DNA of 64,000 nt from Humulus lupulus (lineage: Eukaryota; Streptophyta; Magnoliopsida; Rosales; Cannabaceae): contig NC_084795.1 in the NCBI RefSeq assembly GCF_963169125.1, positions 276,778,122 to 276,842,121 of the forward strand, in the 5' to 3' direction. Each line of letters begins with the position of its first letter. The first letter of the stretch is position 1. The translations under genes and the position numbers were made by a program. Positions 35,525 to 46,648 of this stretch are shown one piece after another. The notes beneath the pieces were generated by a model. It was given only the letters and a program-made list of their open reading frames with translations, ran no database searches and was not told the origin of the DNA.

Positions 35525-35886
35525 GGTTTATACTTTTTTTGACTTTGTGTTTTTTCCCATTACTTGTTTAGATCCTGTGTTTTGATAAATTATTTTTTGG
35601 ACCTTGTGTTTTGTAAATGGTTAAAATAGAATCCTAAATCTGATTTTGGTCAATATTTTTTCAACTAAAATCACAAATAATTTACCAAACTAATAATTCA
35701 GAACAAAAATAAAATCATTCTGATTAAAAACTGTGTTGTTATATTTAAGTTTTTTCTTCATTAAAATTTAGTTTAGGGTTCTATTTTAATCATTTTATAA
35801 AACATAGGGTCCAAAAAGCAATTTTTCAAAACACAAGGTCTAAACAGGTAATAGGACAAAACACAAAGTCCAAAAAAGTATAAACC
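35525..35886. mobile_element. Foldback MITE, family B, full length
   Basis: Termini 'ggtttatacttttttt' and 'aaaaaagtataaacc' are inverted. Each arm repeats a 'ttggaccttgtgttttg' unit and its complement. The same unit order is found at 25940-26359. No coding. Confidence 0.75.
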
Positions 35887-36392
35887 TATTTTTTTATTAT
35901 TATTTTCAGTACATTTGCGTACATGTGAAATTTTTATTATTTATTATAAAAGGAACAAAAAACAACTATTCCCTTTTTTTTTTTTTAAATTGTTAATGTT
36001 ATTAGTTGTTCCCCAACTTTATTTTATTACTAGAAAATTTATTTTTATCATGTTTCTTTAGTTGTCATATGAATTTTAAATAAAAAATAATAGTATATAA
36101 TATAAAAGAATGACAAAAACATATTGAAAAAAATTAAACTAAATTAGATACACACTTTTTATATATATATATAGATATTGTGCATTCTAGTTTTAAAATT
36201 AAACATTTTTTTTAATTTTCTTTTAGAAAAAATATTTATGAATTTTAATATAATAAAATATTAAAAAAATTCTAAATTAAAACTATGAATTTAAAAAGTT
36301 TATTTAATCAAATTTTAATTATTTAATTTAAAATTATAGATAAATGTATATATTATTTAATTAATGGTTAGAACAATTAAAATAAGTAATTT
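35887..36392. other. A+T-rich intergenic sequence
   Basis: Low-complexity sequence up to the target duplication of the Tat element. Nothing recognisable. Confidence 0.5.
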
Positions 36393-36397
36393 CTCAT

Positions 36398-36987
36398 TGT
36401 TATCCATAAAATTAGCATTGGTGACGTGGCAAGTAATCCCTGGACACGTGGCTGACACCTGGAAACGTTCTACTAGAGTATCGACCAGAGGACACATTAG
36501 AAGCAGTGTAAGCCTGTCTTACCCGCGACCAGTCTGGTCGATAGTTCCGTGTACAAGGCGACATTTATGGGAAGATCTTTATGAATCCCGAATTTATCTC
36601 ACACAATCTCATGAGTATCCGATTATTCAGGAAAGAATATATGTAACAATCTTTTGTAATCCCCCTTAAGCCTATAAATAGCAAGAGATAGCTCAAGGGA
36701 GGGGACTTTTGGCTTTTGAAATGTGAGAGATTATAGTAATTATCCTAGGAATACCGTATTGTTCTTGAGAAAGTGGTGAAACTCATTGAACCCTAGTTCT
36801 TTGATCACTCTTCTGGTTTTTATATCAATATCATTCTAAGTGGACGTAGGTCATTACCAGATTCTGGGGACGAACCACTATAAAATACTGTGTCTTATTT
36901 ACTTTTGTTATTACGTTCTTCTCATCTCTTTCATTCATATCAAGCATATTTTTACTCCGTGTCAGTTGTCCAAATCTTGAGTCAACA
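36398..36987 (+). repeat. 5' LTR of the Tat element
   Basis: It begins TGTTATCC and ends GAGTCAACA. A TATAAATA box at 36673-36680 is followed by a leader-like region, so transcription probably starts near 36705. The upstream part has 'gacgtggcaag', 'gacacgtggctgacacctgg' and 'ccagtctggtcg' blocks, including CACGTG-type cores that could be bZIP/bHLH sites (inference). Confidence 0.93.
36673..36680 (+). promoter_or_regulatory. TATA box of the Tat LTR
   Basis: TATAAATA in 'cctataaatagcaagag'; the same site is in the 3' LTR at 47757-47764. Confidence 0.8.
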
Positions 36988-36990
36988 TTC

Positions 36991-37009
36991 TGGTGCTTTC
37001 ATTGAGAGC
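36991..37009 (+). other. Primer-binding site of the Tat element
   Basis: TGGTGCTTTCATTGAGAGC lies three bases after the LTR end. TGG pairs with the CCA tail of a tRNA. This form recurs in plant Tat elements; I do not name the tRNA. Confidence 0.75.
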
Positions 37010-37035
37010 TTGATTTATCGTTGTTGAGAAAACTA

Positions 37036-39405
37036 ATGGCGAAAGCTGGAAAAAAAACTGGACAGGCCGCCGCCGCTGCACCGTCAAACCCGCCACCTCC
37101 TCCTCCTCCTGCAAGCATGGCGGAGGATGAGCCACAACTGGACTTTGAGGAGGAGGAAATGGATGATGTAACGTTGAAGAGTACCCTGGGCGCGTTGTAG
37201 GAAGAGCTGGCTAGTCTGAGAGCCAGTCCGGAGACTGTCGTTGAAGTTATGGCGCGGCAGCAGCAAGAGATTGAACGGCAGCGCGCGGAATTGAGCGAAA
37301 GGCAGACGGAGGTGGACCACCGCCAGAACGAAGCCATGGCAGCCCTTGAGGCAGCCTTGCTATTGGCCAGAAATCAGACTGCACCTGCCTCGCAGCCTGA
37401 CCAACCGGTGAATGGGCAACCCCAGAGGGGTCCTAATCTGAGCCCACCGATCCAGCCTTCGAGTCCGCAAAGGCCCGAGCAGCCTCAGATGCCCCATGAC
37501 GATGTTCCACAGGATCCTGAGGCACAGCCACCATCCCAAGCTGCTCGGGGTAATCCCCCGCAACAGAGGCAGAATAAGGCCGAGCATCAGCCTCGCAGCC
37601 CTAGACGCCGTAGGGATGATGGGTCGAACCTACCGAACAGAGGTCAGTACCTTCCTGGAAACAGGAGAGACTCAGAGTTAGGCTCTGCGGTCCGGGGCCC
37701 CCCACGGCACGATGATGCACGGGGACACCACGACCAGCGCAGGCCACCCTCTAACGCTCGGGATGGTTCAACCAGGAACGGACATCGAGGGAACAGTCGA
37801 TCTCACCATAGCCAGTCGAGGTTCAGAGATGGCCACAGATACAATGAGGCCGACTCAGGCAAAGGAAATGCCGGTGGGAGGAATGGAGAAAGAGGTAAAG
37901 GCAGGAGCCAGGTACCTCAAGATGACCAACCAAATAGGCAGGATGCTGGGGGGCAGCCCAGACAAAATAATGTCTTCAACCGGCTCGGGGGTAGCGAGCA
38001 GCGGAGAAGAGAAGAGGACTTGAGAGATGTACTCAATGATCGCCGTGAAAGACACGGCAAGAACGTCCCCCCAGCAACAGAGGCCACAGCGATTCCTACC
38101 GCAGTGCAGGCCCAGATAGACGCCCTCAACCAGGTTGTGCAGCAACTGGTCGGGGGAAGGACTTCATACATCGACCACGATAGGAGGAAAGGCACTCCTT
38201 TCGTACAAAGGATAGCTAACGCCGAAACTCCCAGCAAATTCAAGATGCCTACGCTTCCAAACTTTGACGGGTATGGAGACCCAGTCTCGCACGTCAATAA
38301 GTTTGAAATTCAGATGGACATTCAGAAAGTGTCCGAAGACGCTCGGTGCAGGATCTTCCCTGCAACACTTTCTGAAGCTGCGCAGGAGTGGTTCTTCAAG
38401 TTCCCTCCCGCGAGCATTGTTTCTTGGGAAATGTTCGTACGGGAGTTCTACGGAAAATTCTATGCTGGTCGTGTGCACCCAACCGAAGCAAACCAGCTAG
38501 TCGAAATTCGCCAGCAGGACGGAGAGTCAGTGAAGGATTACGTCCAGCGCTTTATGCAAGCGACGGCTGGAGCAAAAACAGTAGGATACGAAGGCAAGAT
38601 GATGGCCATTACCGCATGGGTTAAACGTTGCTCTCCCCTCTGGAAAAGTCTCTGAAAAGAAGGAGTGAGAACTACCCAAGAATTCTTAGACCGAGCTGAC
38701 CGCTACATCAAGCTCGAAGAAGCCATTGCTGATGATGGAAAACCCTCGAACAAAGGTAAGAAGGTTGCCGAACCCGCCAAAGCCGCCAACGGTTCCAAAC
38801 CTAATGGCAACGTCAAAGGCAACGAGAACGGCAATGGTAATGGCAAGAATGGTGGAAAACGGCCGTATAACGAACCTTCCACCTCCAACAACAAACGAGC
38901 TAAGGGTAATCGTTATGAGCCTCGGTTCACTAACTACACTGCCCTCGTTGAGTCTCGGGGAGAGGTTTACCAGGCCACAAGCTCCAGTGTGCCTTACAAG
39001 AAACCTGGACCCATTCGGAAGGACATTTCGAAAAGAGACACTACCAAGTTCTGTCGTTACCATAACGACTACGGGCATGACACTAATGAATGCAACCAGT
39101 TAAAAGACGAAATCGAGTTCCTTATTAGACAAGGACACTTAAGAAGATACGTACGGGCCTCGGGAAATTCCCAACGAGAAGCTCCAGGTGGCAACGAGCA
39201 GGCGTCCACACGCCAACGCTCGCCACCATTACAGCCTGCCCCCGTGGCTAGAACACTCTTAACCATCTGTGGAGGCCCGCACCTCGCGGGAAATAGCGGA
39301 AAGGCCAGAGAACGATATGCTCGGACTCTGCGCCACGACCAGGACATCGAGATGATGACTGTGGAGGACCGTGCACCAAAAAAAGGCTCGGTCAGAGGAA
39401 GGTGA
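37036..39405 (+). pseudogene. gag: Gag polyprotein, Tat lineage, with two in-frame stops
   Basis: The frame starts at ATG 37036, about 45 bp after the LTR, and runs to the TGA at 39403-39405 (790 codons). In-frame stops are TAG at 37198-37200 (probably from CAG) and TGA at 38653-38655 (probably from CGA). The N-terminal part has an Ala/Pro run and a coiled-coil-like stretch rich in Q, E and R; a long Pro/Gln/Arg-rich disordered part follows. The capsid domain is near residues 395-545, with 'PTLPNFDGYGDPVSHV', 'EWFFKFPPASIVSWEMF' and 'VKDYVQRF'. A Cys/His motif, CRYHNDYGHDTNEC (CX2HX4HX4C), is at 39052-39093, the zinc-knuckle form usual in Tat gag. Gag forms the particle shell that packages the element RNA. 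Confidence 0.9.
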
Positions 39406-39976
39406 GATAACCTTCTCTGATGGCGATGCTCAACACGTCCGGTTCCCACATTCCGATCCACTGGTCGTGGATATCCAGATGGCCAATATGATGGTGAAGA
39501 GAGTACTGGTCGATACAGGAAGTTCAGTGAACATCCTGTATAAGTCAACACTGGAACGCATGAAATTGTCCGTAAAAGACTTGGAGCCCTGCAATCAAAC
39601 GATATACGGCTTCTCTGGAGAAGGACTCGCCCCAGCCGGAATGATCAAACTCCCAGTAACGACAGGTACAGCGCCTGCAACAAGGACATTACTCGCCACT
39701 TTTGTAGTGGTCGATTGTCCTTCGGCGTACAACGCCGTTATTGGAAGGCCCATAATAGTTGATCTACGGGCCGTCATCTCTATGTGGCACCTAGCCATGA
39801 AGTTCCCAACAGACGCGGGGGTAGGACGCGTTTTGGGAAACCAAAGAGAAGCCAGGGAGTGCTACAACGCCTCGATCACAAAGGCGAAAAGTGGAACGTC
39901 AAGGAGCACTGCCCCAGATAGATTGCAGATGGCAGTTGATACGCAAGCCCAATCAGGTGATGAAGTCACCAAATAA
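39371..39976 (+). pseudogene. pol: Aspartic protease region of pol
   Basis: This frame is +1 to gag and overlaps its end. The switch falls at an A7 run (about 39379-39385); a single extra A there is the simplest explanation, since Tat gag and protease are usually fused in one frame. The catalytic motif VLVDTGSSVNILY is present with the active Asp codon at 39512-39514, and 'YNAVIGRP' forms the C-terminal flap-side motif. The enzyme cleaves the polyprotein. The frame ends at TAA 39974-39976 (plausibly CAA originally) and continues in the same frame into RT. Confidence 0.85.
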
Positions 39977-42130
39977 GGTGTTGCCCAAAGTGAGGATGGA
40001 GATTTGGATCCTCGCTTTGGGGATTTTGATGAAAATGTTGGACCCGTCGAGGACCTGGAGGAGGTCCAACTCGACAAAGAAGACCCAACCAGAGTCATAA
40101 AGGTTGGGAAAAACTTAGAGCCTACAACGAAGCACGCACTGGTGGAATTCTTGCGAGAGAACCAGGAAGTTTTCGCCTGGTCGCATAAAGACATGGTTGG
40201 GATAGATCCTACAGTAATCAGCCATGTCCTGAATATAGGCAAGACCTTTCCACCCGTGCAACAAAAAAGAAGGCTGCTCGATAAAGACAGATCACGGGCC
40301 TTAAAAGAAGAAGTCGAAAGGCTAAAGGAGAATGGATTCATAAGGGTGGCTTTTTATCCGTCGTGGGTCTCCAATCCGGTGCTGGTCCCTAAGCCTAATG
40401 GCAAGTGGCGGACCTGTGTGGATTTTACAGACCTCAATAAAGCCTGCCCAAAAGACTGCTTCCCACTCCCAAGGATCGACCAGCTGGTCGATGCTACTGC
40501 AGGGCACGAGATCCTCTCATTCATGGATGCATATTCGGGCTATAACCAGATTAGCATGCATCCCCCTGATGAGGATCACACCAGCTTTCGGACCGATACG
40601 GGCTTGTATTGCTACAGAGTAATGCCCTTTGGACTGAAAAACGCAGGTGCGACTTACCAACGGCTAGTCAACCACATGTTCAAGGAGCAAATCGGTGTAA
40701 ACATGGAGGTATATGTGGATGACATGCTGGTAAAATCTAAGAAAGCAGAAGGGCATGTGAGGGATTTACAAGAGTGCTTTAATGTGTTAAACAAGTACCA
40801 AATGAAATTAAATCCCCTCAAGTGTTCCTTTGGAGTCGGATCAGGGAAGTTTTTGGGGTTTATCGTAAATTCAAGAGGAATCGAGGCCAACCCCGACAAG
40901 ATAAAGGCCCTGATCGACATGAAGTCTCCAGAAAGGATCAAAGATGTACAAAGTTTAACCGGAAGAATCGCAGCCCTAAGTAGATTCATTTCAAAATCAA
41001 CAGACAAGTGCGTCCCATTCTTCAATCTACTTAGGGGGAATAAAAAGTTTGAGTGGACAGAACACTGCGAGCAAGCATTCCAAGCGCTGAAAGCTCATAT
41101 GGCACAGCCTCCCATCTTATCAAAGCCGATCGAAGGAGAAACTTTGTTTATTTATCTGGCAATTACTGAAGTTGCTGCCAGCGCGGTGCTAGTGCGAGAA
41201 GAAGAAGGTGCACAAAAAGCAGTCTACTATGTCAGCAAGAGACTGATCGGGGCAGAATTGAGATATCCGCCAATCGAGAGGTTAGCATATTGCTTGATCC
41301 TTGCCTCTAGAAAGATGCGCCCCTACTTCCAAGCCCATCCTATCACAGTTCTAACTGATCAGCCTCTTCGGCAAGTCCTCCAAAAACCCAAGGCGGCTGG
41401 GCGATTGTTAAAATGGGCAGTCGAGTTAGGGCAGTTCGACATAACCTATTCACCGCGAGCAACAGTAAAAGGACAAGTCTTAGCCGATCTTATTGCAGAG
41501 TTCACCGAACTCCCAGACAGCGAGCAGTGCGAACAGCCTGAAGCGCCCGAGCCTCAAGACAAAACTCCTTCGTGGAAGCTATTCACGGATGGTTCATCCA
41601 ACGAATCCCACGCTGGAGCGGAAGTGATATTGATAACGCTGGAAGGGCATCGATTTCACTGCGCCATCAGGTTCGACTTCACTGCATCAAACAATGAAGC
41701 AGAATACGAAGCACTCCTCGCTGGATTGAGAATGGCAAAGGATATGAGCATAAAGACGCTTGATATCTACAGTGATTCACAGCTGGTGGTGAATCAGGTC
41801 CTAGGAGAATTTCAAGCGCGAGGTTTGAAAATGGTAGCCTACTTAAATAAAACAAAGGACCTGCTAGCCCAGTTCACAAAGTACACCCTCCAGCAGATCC
41901 CGCGAGATCAGAATTCAAACGCGGATGCCTTAGCCAAACTCGCGAGCGCAAAGGATGCTGACACTTTGAACATTGTCCCAGTTGAAAGATTGAGTAAGCC
42001 GAGCATACAAGCAACTGAGTCCAGTATGGAGATTCGAATGGAGTATACATGGATGGCGCCTTACTTGGAGTATCTGACAAATGGTACGCTCCCAACAGAT
42101 CGGAACAAAGCCAGAACTCTTCAAAGATGA
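39977..42130 (+). pseudogene. pol: Reverse transcriptase, RNase H and second RNase H (aRNH) of pol
   Basis: The open stretch continues the protease frame (the first ATG is at 40004). RT motifs are intact: 'FYPSWVSNPVLVPKPNGKWR', 'DFTDLNKACPKDCFPLP', 'DAYSGYNQI', 'MPFGLKNAGATYQRL' and the catalytic YVDDM at 40712-40726. A Ty3-type RNase H follows ('GETLFIYLAITEVAASAVL', 'YPPIERLAYCLILA'), in which expected acidic residues look altered. A second RNase H starts with 'WKLFTDGSSNESHAGAEVI' (about 41573) and has 'NNEAEYEALLAGL', 'IYSDSQLVVNQV' and 'NSNADALAKLA', an intact D-E-D-D set. This second, archaeal-like RNase H defines the Tat lineage. The TGA at 42128-42130 looks like CGA changed to TGA. 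Confidence 0.93.
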
Positions 42131-43284
42131 GCTGCTAGGTACATACCGGTCGATGGTGTTATGTACCGAAGAGGATTCTCAATGCCACTACTCAGGTGCG
42201 TTACACCAGAAAAGGCTAAGGGACTCATGAAGGAGGTGCATGAAGGCTTCTGCGGGGATCACGCTGCGGGGCAGAGTTTGGCAAAAAATATTCTAAGGCA
42301 AGGCTACTTCTGGGCAACGATGAACGAGGATTCGATGGAGTATGTACGAAGATGTGATAAATGTCAAAGGTTCTCCAAGATTCCACGGGCAGCTCCAAAC
42401 GAACTGAAACAGATGCAGAGCCCGTGGCCTTTTGCAGTATGGGGGATAGATTTGATTTGATCCCTGCCCACAGGGAAAGGCGGAGTAAAGTACGCAGTTG
42501 TGGCAGTTGATTACTTCACCAAATAGGTCGAAGCTGAACCACTCGCAACCATCACGACCAAGAAAGTTCTTGACTTCGTCATCAAGAACATTGTATGCAG
42601 ATATGGTTTGCCCAGGAAGATAGTTTCAGACAACGGGACCCAATTTGACAGCGACTTATTCACCGATTTCTGCGAGAAGCATGGAGTTATTAAAAGCTTT
42701 TCTTCAGTTGCACACCCCAAGCAAACAGGCAGGTCGAAGCCGTAAACAAGACTCTTAAAGACACCCTGAAGAAAAGAATTGAAGAAGCTAAAGGAGCGTG
42801 GCCAGAGCAGTTGCCTGAAGTCCTCTGGTCGTATAGAACGTCTCACCGTACAGCAACAGGACATACTCCATTTTCCCTAGCCTACGGATATGAAGCCATG
42901 TTGCCTGTCGAGTTAGATCCTCCCTCGCATCGGCGTTTGACTTACGACCAAGATCAGAACAGCCAGCTAATGATGGAGTCCCTAGACTCAATCGATGAGA
43001 TACGAGAGAAATCTCAACTCCGAGTTGCTGCATACCAGCAAAAAGTCGCCCAGTACTTTAACTCCAAAGTTAAAGAAAGAAAATTCAACGTCGGTGACTT
43101 GGTATTACGACGAGTTTTCTTAAATACCCGCGACCCTACTGCTGGAGTGCTCGGACCCAATTGGGAAGGACCTTACCAAATTGAAGAAGTCCTTCATCCA
43201 GGCACATACAAACTTGCACGCTTAAATGGAGATCTCGTTCCCCGCTTTTGGAACGGAGAACACATGCGCAAGTATTATCAGTAA
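42131..43284 (+). pseudogene. pol: Integrase of pol, broken by three lesions
   Basis: The pol frame goes on with the zinc-binding part ('HEGFCGDHAAG' and 'CDKCQ', the HHCC set) and the first catalytic Asp in 'WGIDLI'. Then TGA at 42458-42460 and TAG at 42524-42526 (TGG expected in 'FTK-V') break the frame. 'IVSDNGTQFDSDLF' holds the second Asp. A one-base loss in a C-run near 42716-42718 shifts the frame inside the 'HP-Q' motif, and the rest reads in the next frame with the catalytic Glu in 'QVEAVNKTLK'. The C-terminus ('NVGDLVLRRVF', 'NWEGPYQIEEVLHPGTYKL') ends at 43282-43284. The enzyme would insert the cDNA into the genome; here it is inactive. Confidence 0.9.
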
Positions 43285-43989
43285 ACAGCCCTTTTTAAAG
43301 GACTGGCTTGTATCAAATTTTTTTTAATTTTTACAAGTTTTGCAAAGAGGGTTAGCCACGTTGTATGGCTAACTGCTCATATATGTGAGGTTCTATTATA
43401 GAATCACTTGTAAAGACATGTTTAGTCCATTTTTAATACGAGATTATAAGGGACTGTGCGCAGCCAGTCATTCTTGCCAACCTTTATGAATTTACATTTA
43501 CAAGTATTTGTTCATTACGTGTGTTGTTTTGTTGTATTACAAGTATCATTTTTCCGCACGAACAGGAATGTTCGAACATGCCATGGTCAGGGCAAGTGAC
43601 CAAGGACCTAAAGCTCCCCGATCACTTGGGGGGCATATAAGGCACATCGATAGCAAAGCATACTCTCAAAGGTATGTAAACACATGAACAAAATGAGTGA
43701 AAGCATGCTACAGTACTTAGAATATTTTTCAAAATTTATGTTTTGTTAAATCATACCAAAGTACTATGCTAAGTTCGGTCATACGGACAAATGTTATAAT
43801 AAATAAAGATATTATAGCATCAAGATTTAAGCTTTTACACCGCAAGCATCGCTGCTTGGATGTAACTGTTTGAATAAAAGAAAAAAGGGTTTACTGCCCA
43901 TGCAGCAGAGTTTAAAAAGAAATTATTGTCTTTACATCACGACTCGTGGGTCGTATAGCCAAAAAGAAAGAAAAAATAAATGAGAAAGT
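43285..43989. other. Spacer between pol and the antisense gene
   Basis: Non-coding on both strands as far as I can read. It would serve as 3' region for both convergent transcription units. The T-rich stretch just after the pol stop (43315-43330) and A-rich stretches near 43960-43980 could hold poly(A) signals for each, but no single site is clear. Confidence 0.5.
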
Positions 43990-46648
43990 TTAAGAGGCAT
44001 TTGGGGCCGGAGGGTCCTGGGCAGCATCCTGGTTGGTCGCGTCCTCGACAACTTCTTCTTCTTCCACACCAACGATGCTTGGAGAGGCAGGGATCCTCAA
44101 TCTTGCCTCCTCCTCGGCCAGTTGGGCGGTGCAGCGAGCCAACTCAGCAGCCCTGACTTCCTCCGAAAGATAGCTAAAGTCGGCACCCTGATTATGTTTC
44201 CAGAAGTTGTAGAAACATCAGAGCATCATCCTCTTGTACTTTTCAAGATTTTTGGAGTTGTCAAGCTCCAGTTGCTTCACCTTGCCTTCAAGAGTGACAA
44301 TAGCCTCGTCCTTGGACTTGAGTGTCTCTCCCAGATGCTTGATCTCGCGAAGATGGGTTTGGTTGGAATCTCGATACTGCTACCTCAACTTTAATGCGGC
44401 ATCTTTTGCAGCTTCAGCCTCTGACAATTTGGTCACCGCAGCATCCCTTTCTCGAGCCATTGCCTCCAACTCCTTGGCGTGCCTAGCCTCTGCAGCCGAA
44501 AGCTCCTCAGCCGCCTTCACTTGATGCCTCTCAGTGGCCTTTGCCTTGGCCTGCTCGATGGAAGCCTGGATACGGGTACGAGCAGTGATAGCAGATAGCA
44601 AGGCATGTGAACAAAGGAAAGAGTTAGAGCCTGCCGTGAAGAATAAAAGACTAAGGCTTAAAAAAAGTGAAGAAGTACTCACACTGGAGATTTCATTCAG
44701 GGCCCTGTTCAGAACCTGGTCAGCCCCCATTTTTTCAGCCTCGACCATTGCATCTCTGACACGGTCACCTTTGCTAATGCGGTCAAGGCGATCCCTGGCT
44801 GATCGAAGGGTACGACTCATGAGTTTAGCCCCGAGAGCTTCGTCACGAATAATTTCCTCTCTGGCGGGCGCAACCGGAGGATTTGGTGGGGCAGGAGGAG
44901 TCTGCTTCTCAGTAGGAGCTGGTGGATGAGTTTGCCCCGTTGGCCCAGGAGTTTGCCCAGTTGGCGCGTCCTTGGGAAGGTCTTCTGTTCGACCCTTCTT
45001 GGCTGGAGGGCCTCGGCTGGATTCGCCAGTTCTCCTCTTGGGTCTTCGCTGGAGTTGGGGAACCTCCTCTTCCTCCTCGGCCTGGTACATGTCAAAGATA
45101 TTGGGAGTGGCCATATCTGCATGCAAGTAAACACAGAAAACTGATAAGAATGAGAGGCAGATGGAAATACATTATATGTAACAGAAGAAAGGCAACAAAG
45201 TGAATACCCGAGCTACAACTACTGGTCGCTACACTATTGACTCTATTAGTCATATACTCATTATCTGGCATGAAGAAGTCTGGCCCTAATTTTGGAGTAT
45301 ACGTAAAATTGCCTTCCCCGTCGAACAAATGACAGGGAATTGGCAAACCTTTTAAAAGTAAAATAGTGTTACCATTATCATCAGAGGACTCTCCCAAGTC
45401 CACAGCTGGCTCTTTGGCCTTTTGTTTCCCCTTGCCTTGGGGAGCAGAAGGCCTTTCTGTGGAAGGATTGCCCGTGGGCTCCCTAATAGTAATCCCCGTT
45501 GGCCTCCTCCGAGGAGGAGACACGGAAGGTTGCTGCTCGGGAACCCCCTCGGCAGTGGCTTCGTCCACCACGGACCCTCTAGTTTCATGGCGAGGAGCCA
45601 GGAGGCCAGACCGCCTCAAGTTTTCTTCAGTCACCAGGATCTTGACACTTTTTGCTGCGTCGGACATCCTGGCCAGAGTATTAGACCTCAACACCATGGC
45701 TGGTGTTGGGGTCGGACGTAACCAAGGGCCTGAAAAGCAGATTACAGTTTGAGAAAAATGAAAGGAGACACCTTGAGTAAAAGTATCGACCAGTAAGAAA
45801 CGATGCTTACCTCCTCGTGCGAAGGCCAGGTTGTTGCTGGATATGTCCAGGGTAAGGAAGTACTCCTTATTATACTGCCCCACATTCGAGATATGCGTAG
45901 TGTCACTCAGGAATGTTCGATTGGTTTCCTGGTGACAAAAATGGAAGAAACCCGTTCCGTGTTGTTGCGGGTTGGACTTGAGGTCAAAGAGATAGTTGAC
46001 CTCGTGGGGTGAAGGTTCTGGCCATTTCTTAAGTTTATACAAGATATAGAGTACGGCCAGCATTCTATATCCGTTTGGAGTTATTTGGAAGGGGGCGACA
46101 CCAAAATAATTGGCCACCCCCACAAAAAAGGGATGAAGAGGGAGATAAGCTCCCGCCTCAATATGATACCGAGACCAGGCGCTGTTGACACCTCCGGGGA
46201 GGTTAGCCCTCTGTTCTGCGGCAGGTTGTATAATGGAAACCCCTGTGAGGGGGAATCTCCTGAAGCAGTTAGCAATCATTCGAAGAGTTACTGAACTAGC
46301 TGGGGAAGTATACCACTCGACATCAGGCAAGTTCTGATGGCGAGGGCTGGCCCTAATTTGGATATTAGGGTCAGGAACAAGATTTTCTCGGCCACTGGTC
46401 GAGGGAGCCCTTGCCTGCGAATTAGGACGGGCAGGAGAATTTGGGCTGTTTTCAGACTCGGGTCTTTTCTTGCCTGAAGATTTGGAACGGGACATTGAAG
46501 GAGAAGGATGGGGTCTGGAAGAGGATCGCGAAAAAGGGATCTCGTGGACACGGTCAGCTGGTTGATCTTCTCCCTCGAGCAGTTGGGCGAGAAGGTCGTC
46601 GTCAATAGGCCTTTCACCTCCCCACAAATCTGGCATTAAAGTCTGCAT
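43990..46648 (-). pseudogene. Antisense gene of the Tat element, four inferred exons ('putative gypsy type transposon' type)
   Basis: On the minus strand, exons 46648-45811, 45729-45208, 45116-44693 and 44575-43990 join through GT...AG introns of 81, 91 and 117 bp. They total 2370 bp, exactly 790 codons in one frame with TAA at 43990-43992. Exon 1 starts 'MQTLMPDLWGGERPIDDDLL', has a Ser/Pro/Arg-rich part, then a conserved-looking domain ('YLPLHPFFVGVANYFG', 'GYRMLAVLYILYKLKKWPEP', 'GFFHFCHQETN') that resembles the Pfam 'putative gypsy type transposon' family (from memory). Exons 3-4 are Ala/Glu/Lys-rich and coiled-coil-like, ending with 'CFYNFWKHNQGADFSYL' and an acidic tail. Two in-frame stops, TAG at 44380-44382 and TGA at 44218-44220, fit C-to-T change on the coding strand. 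Antisense genes in this place are known in Tat relatives; their function is not known to me. Splice sites are read by eye. Confidence 0.8.

Noticed and set aside
37360..38478. Minus-strand and alternative-frame open frames across gag
   Set aside because: Compositional shadows of the G+C-richer gag; only the plus frame shows capsid and zinc-knuckle motifs.
44122..45203. Plus-strand open frames opposite the antisense gene
   Set aside because: They are shadows of the minus-strand coding sequence; only the minus strand gives a joined long frame with splice sites.
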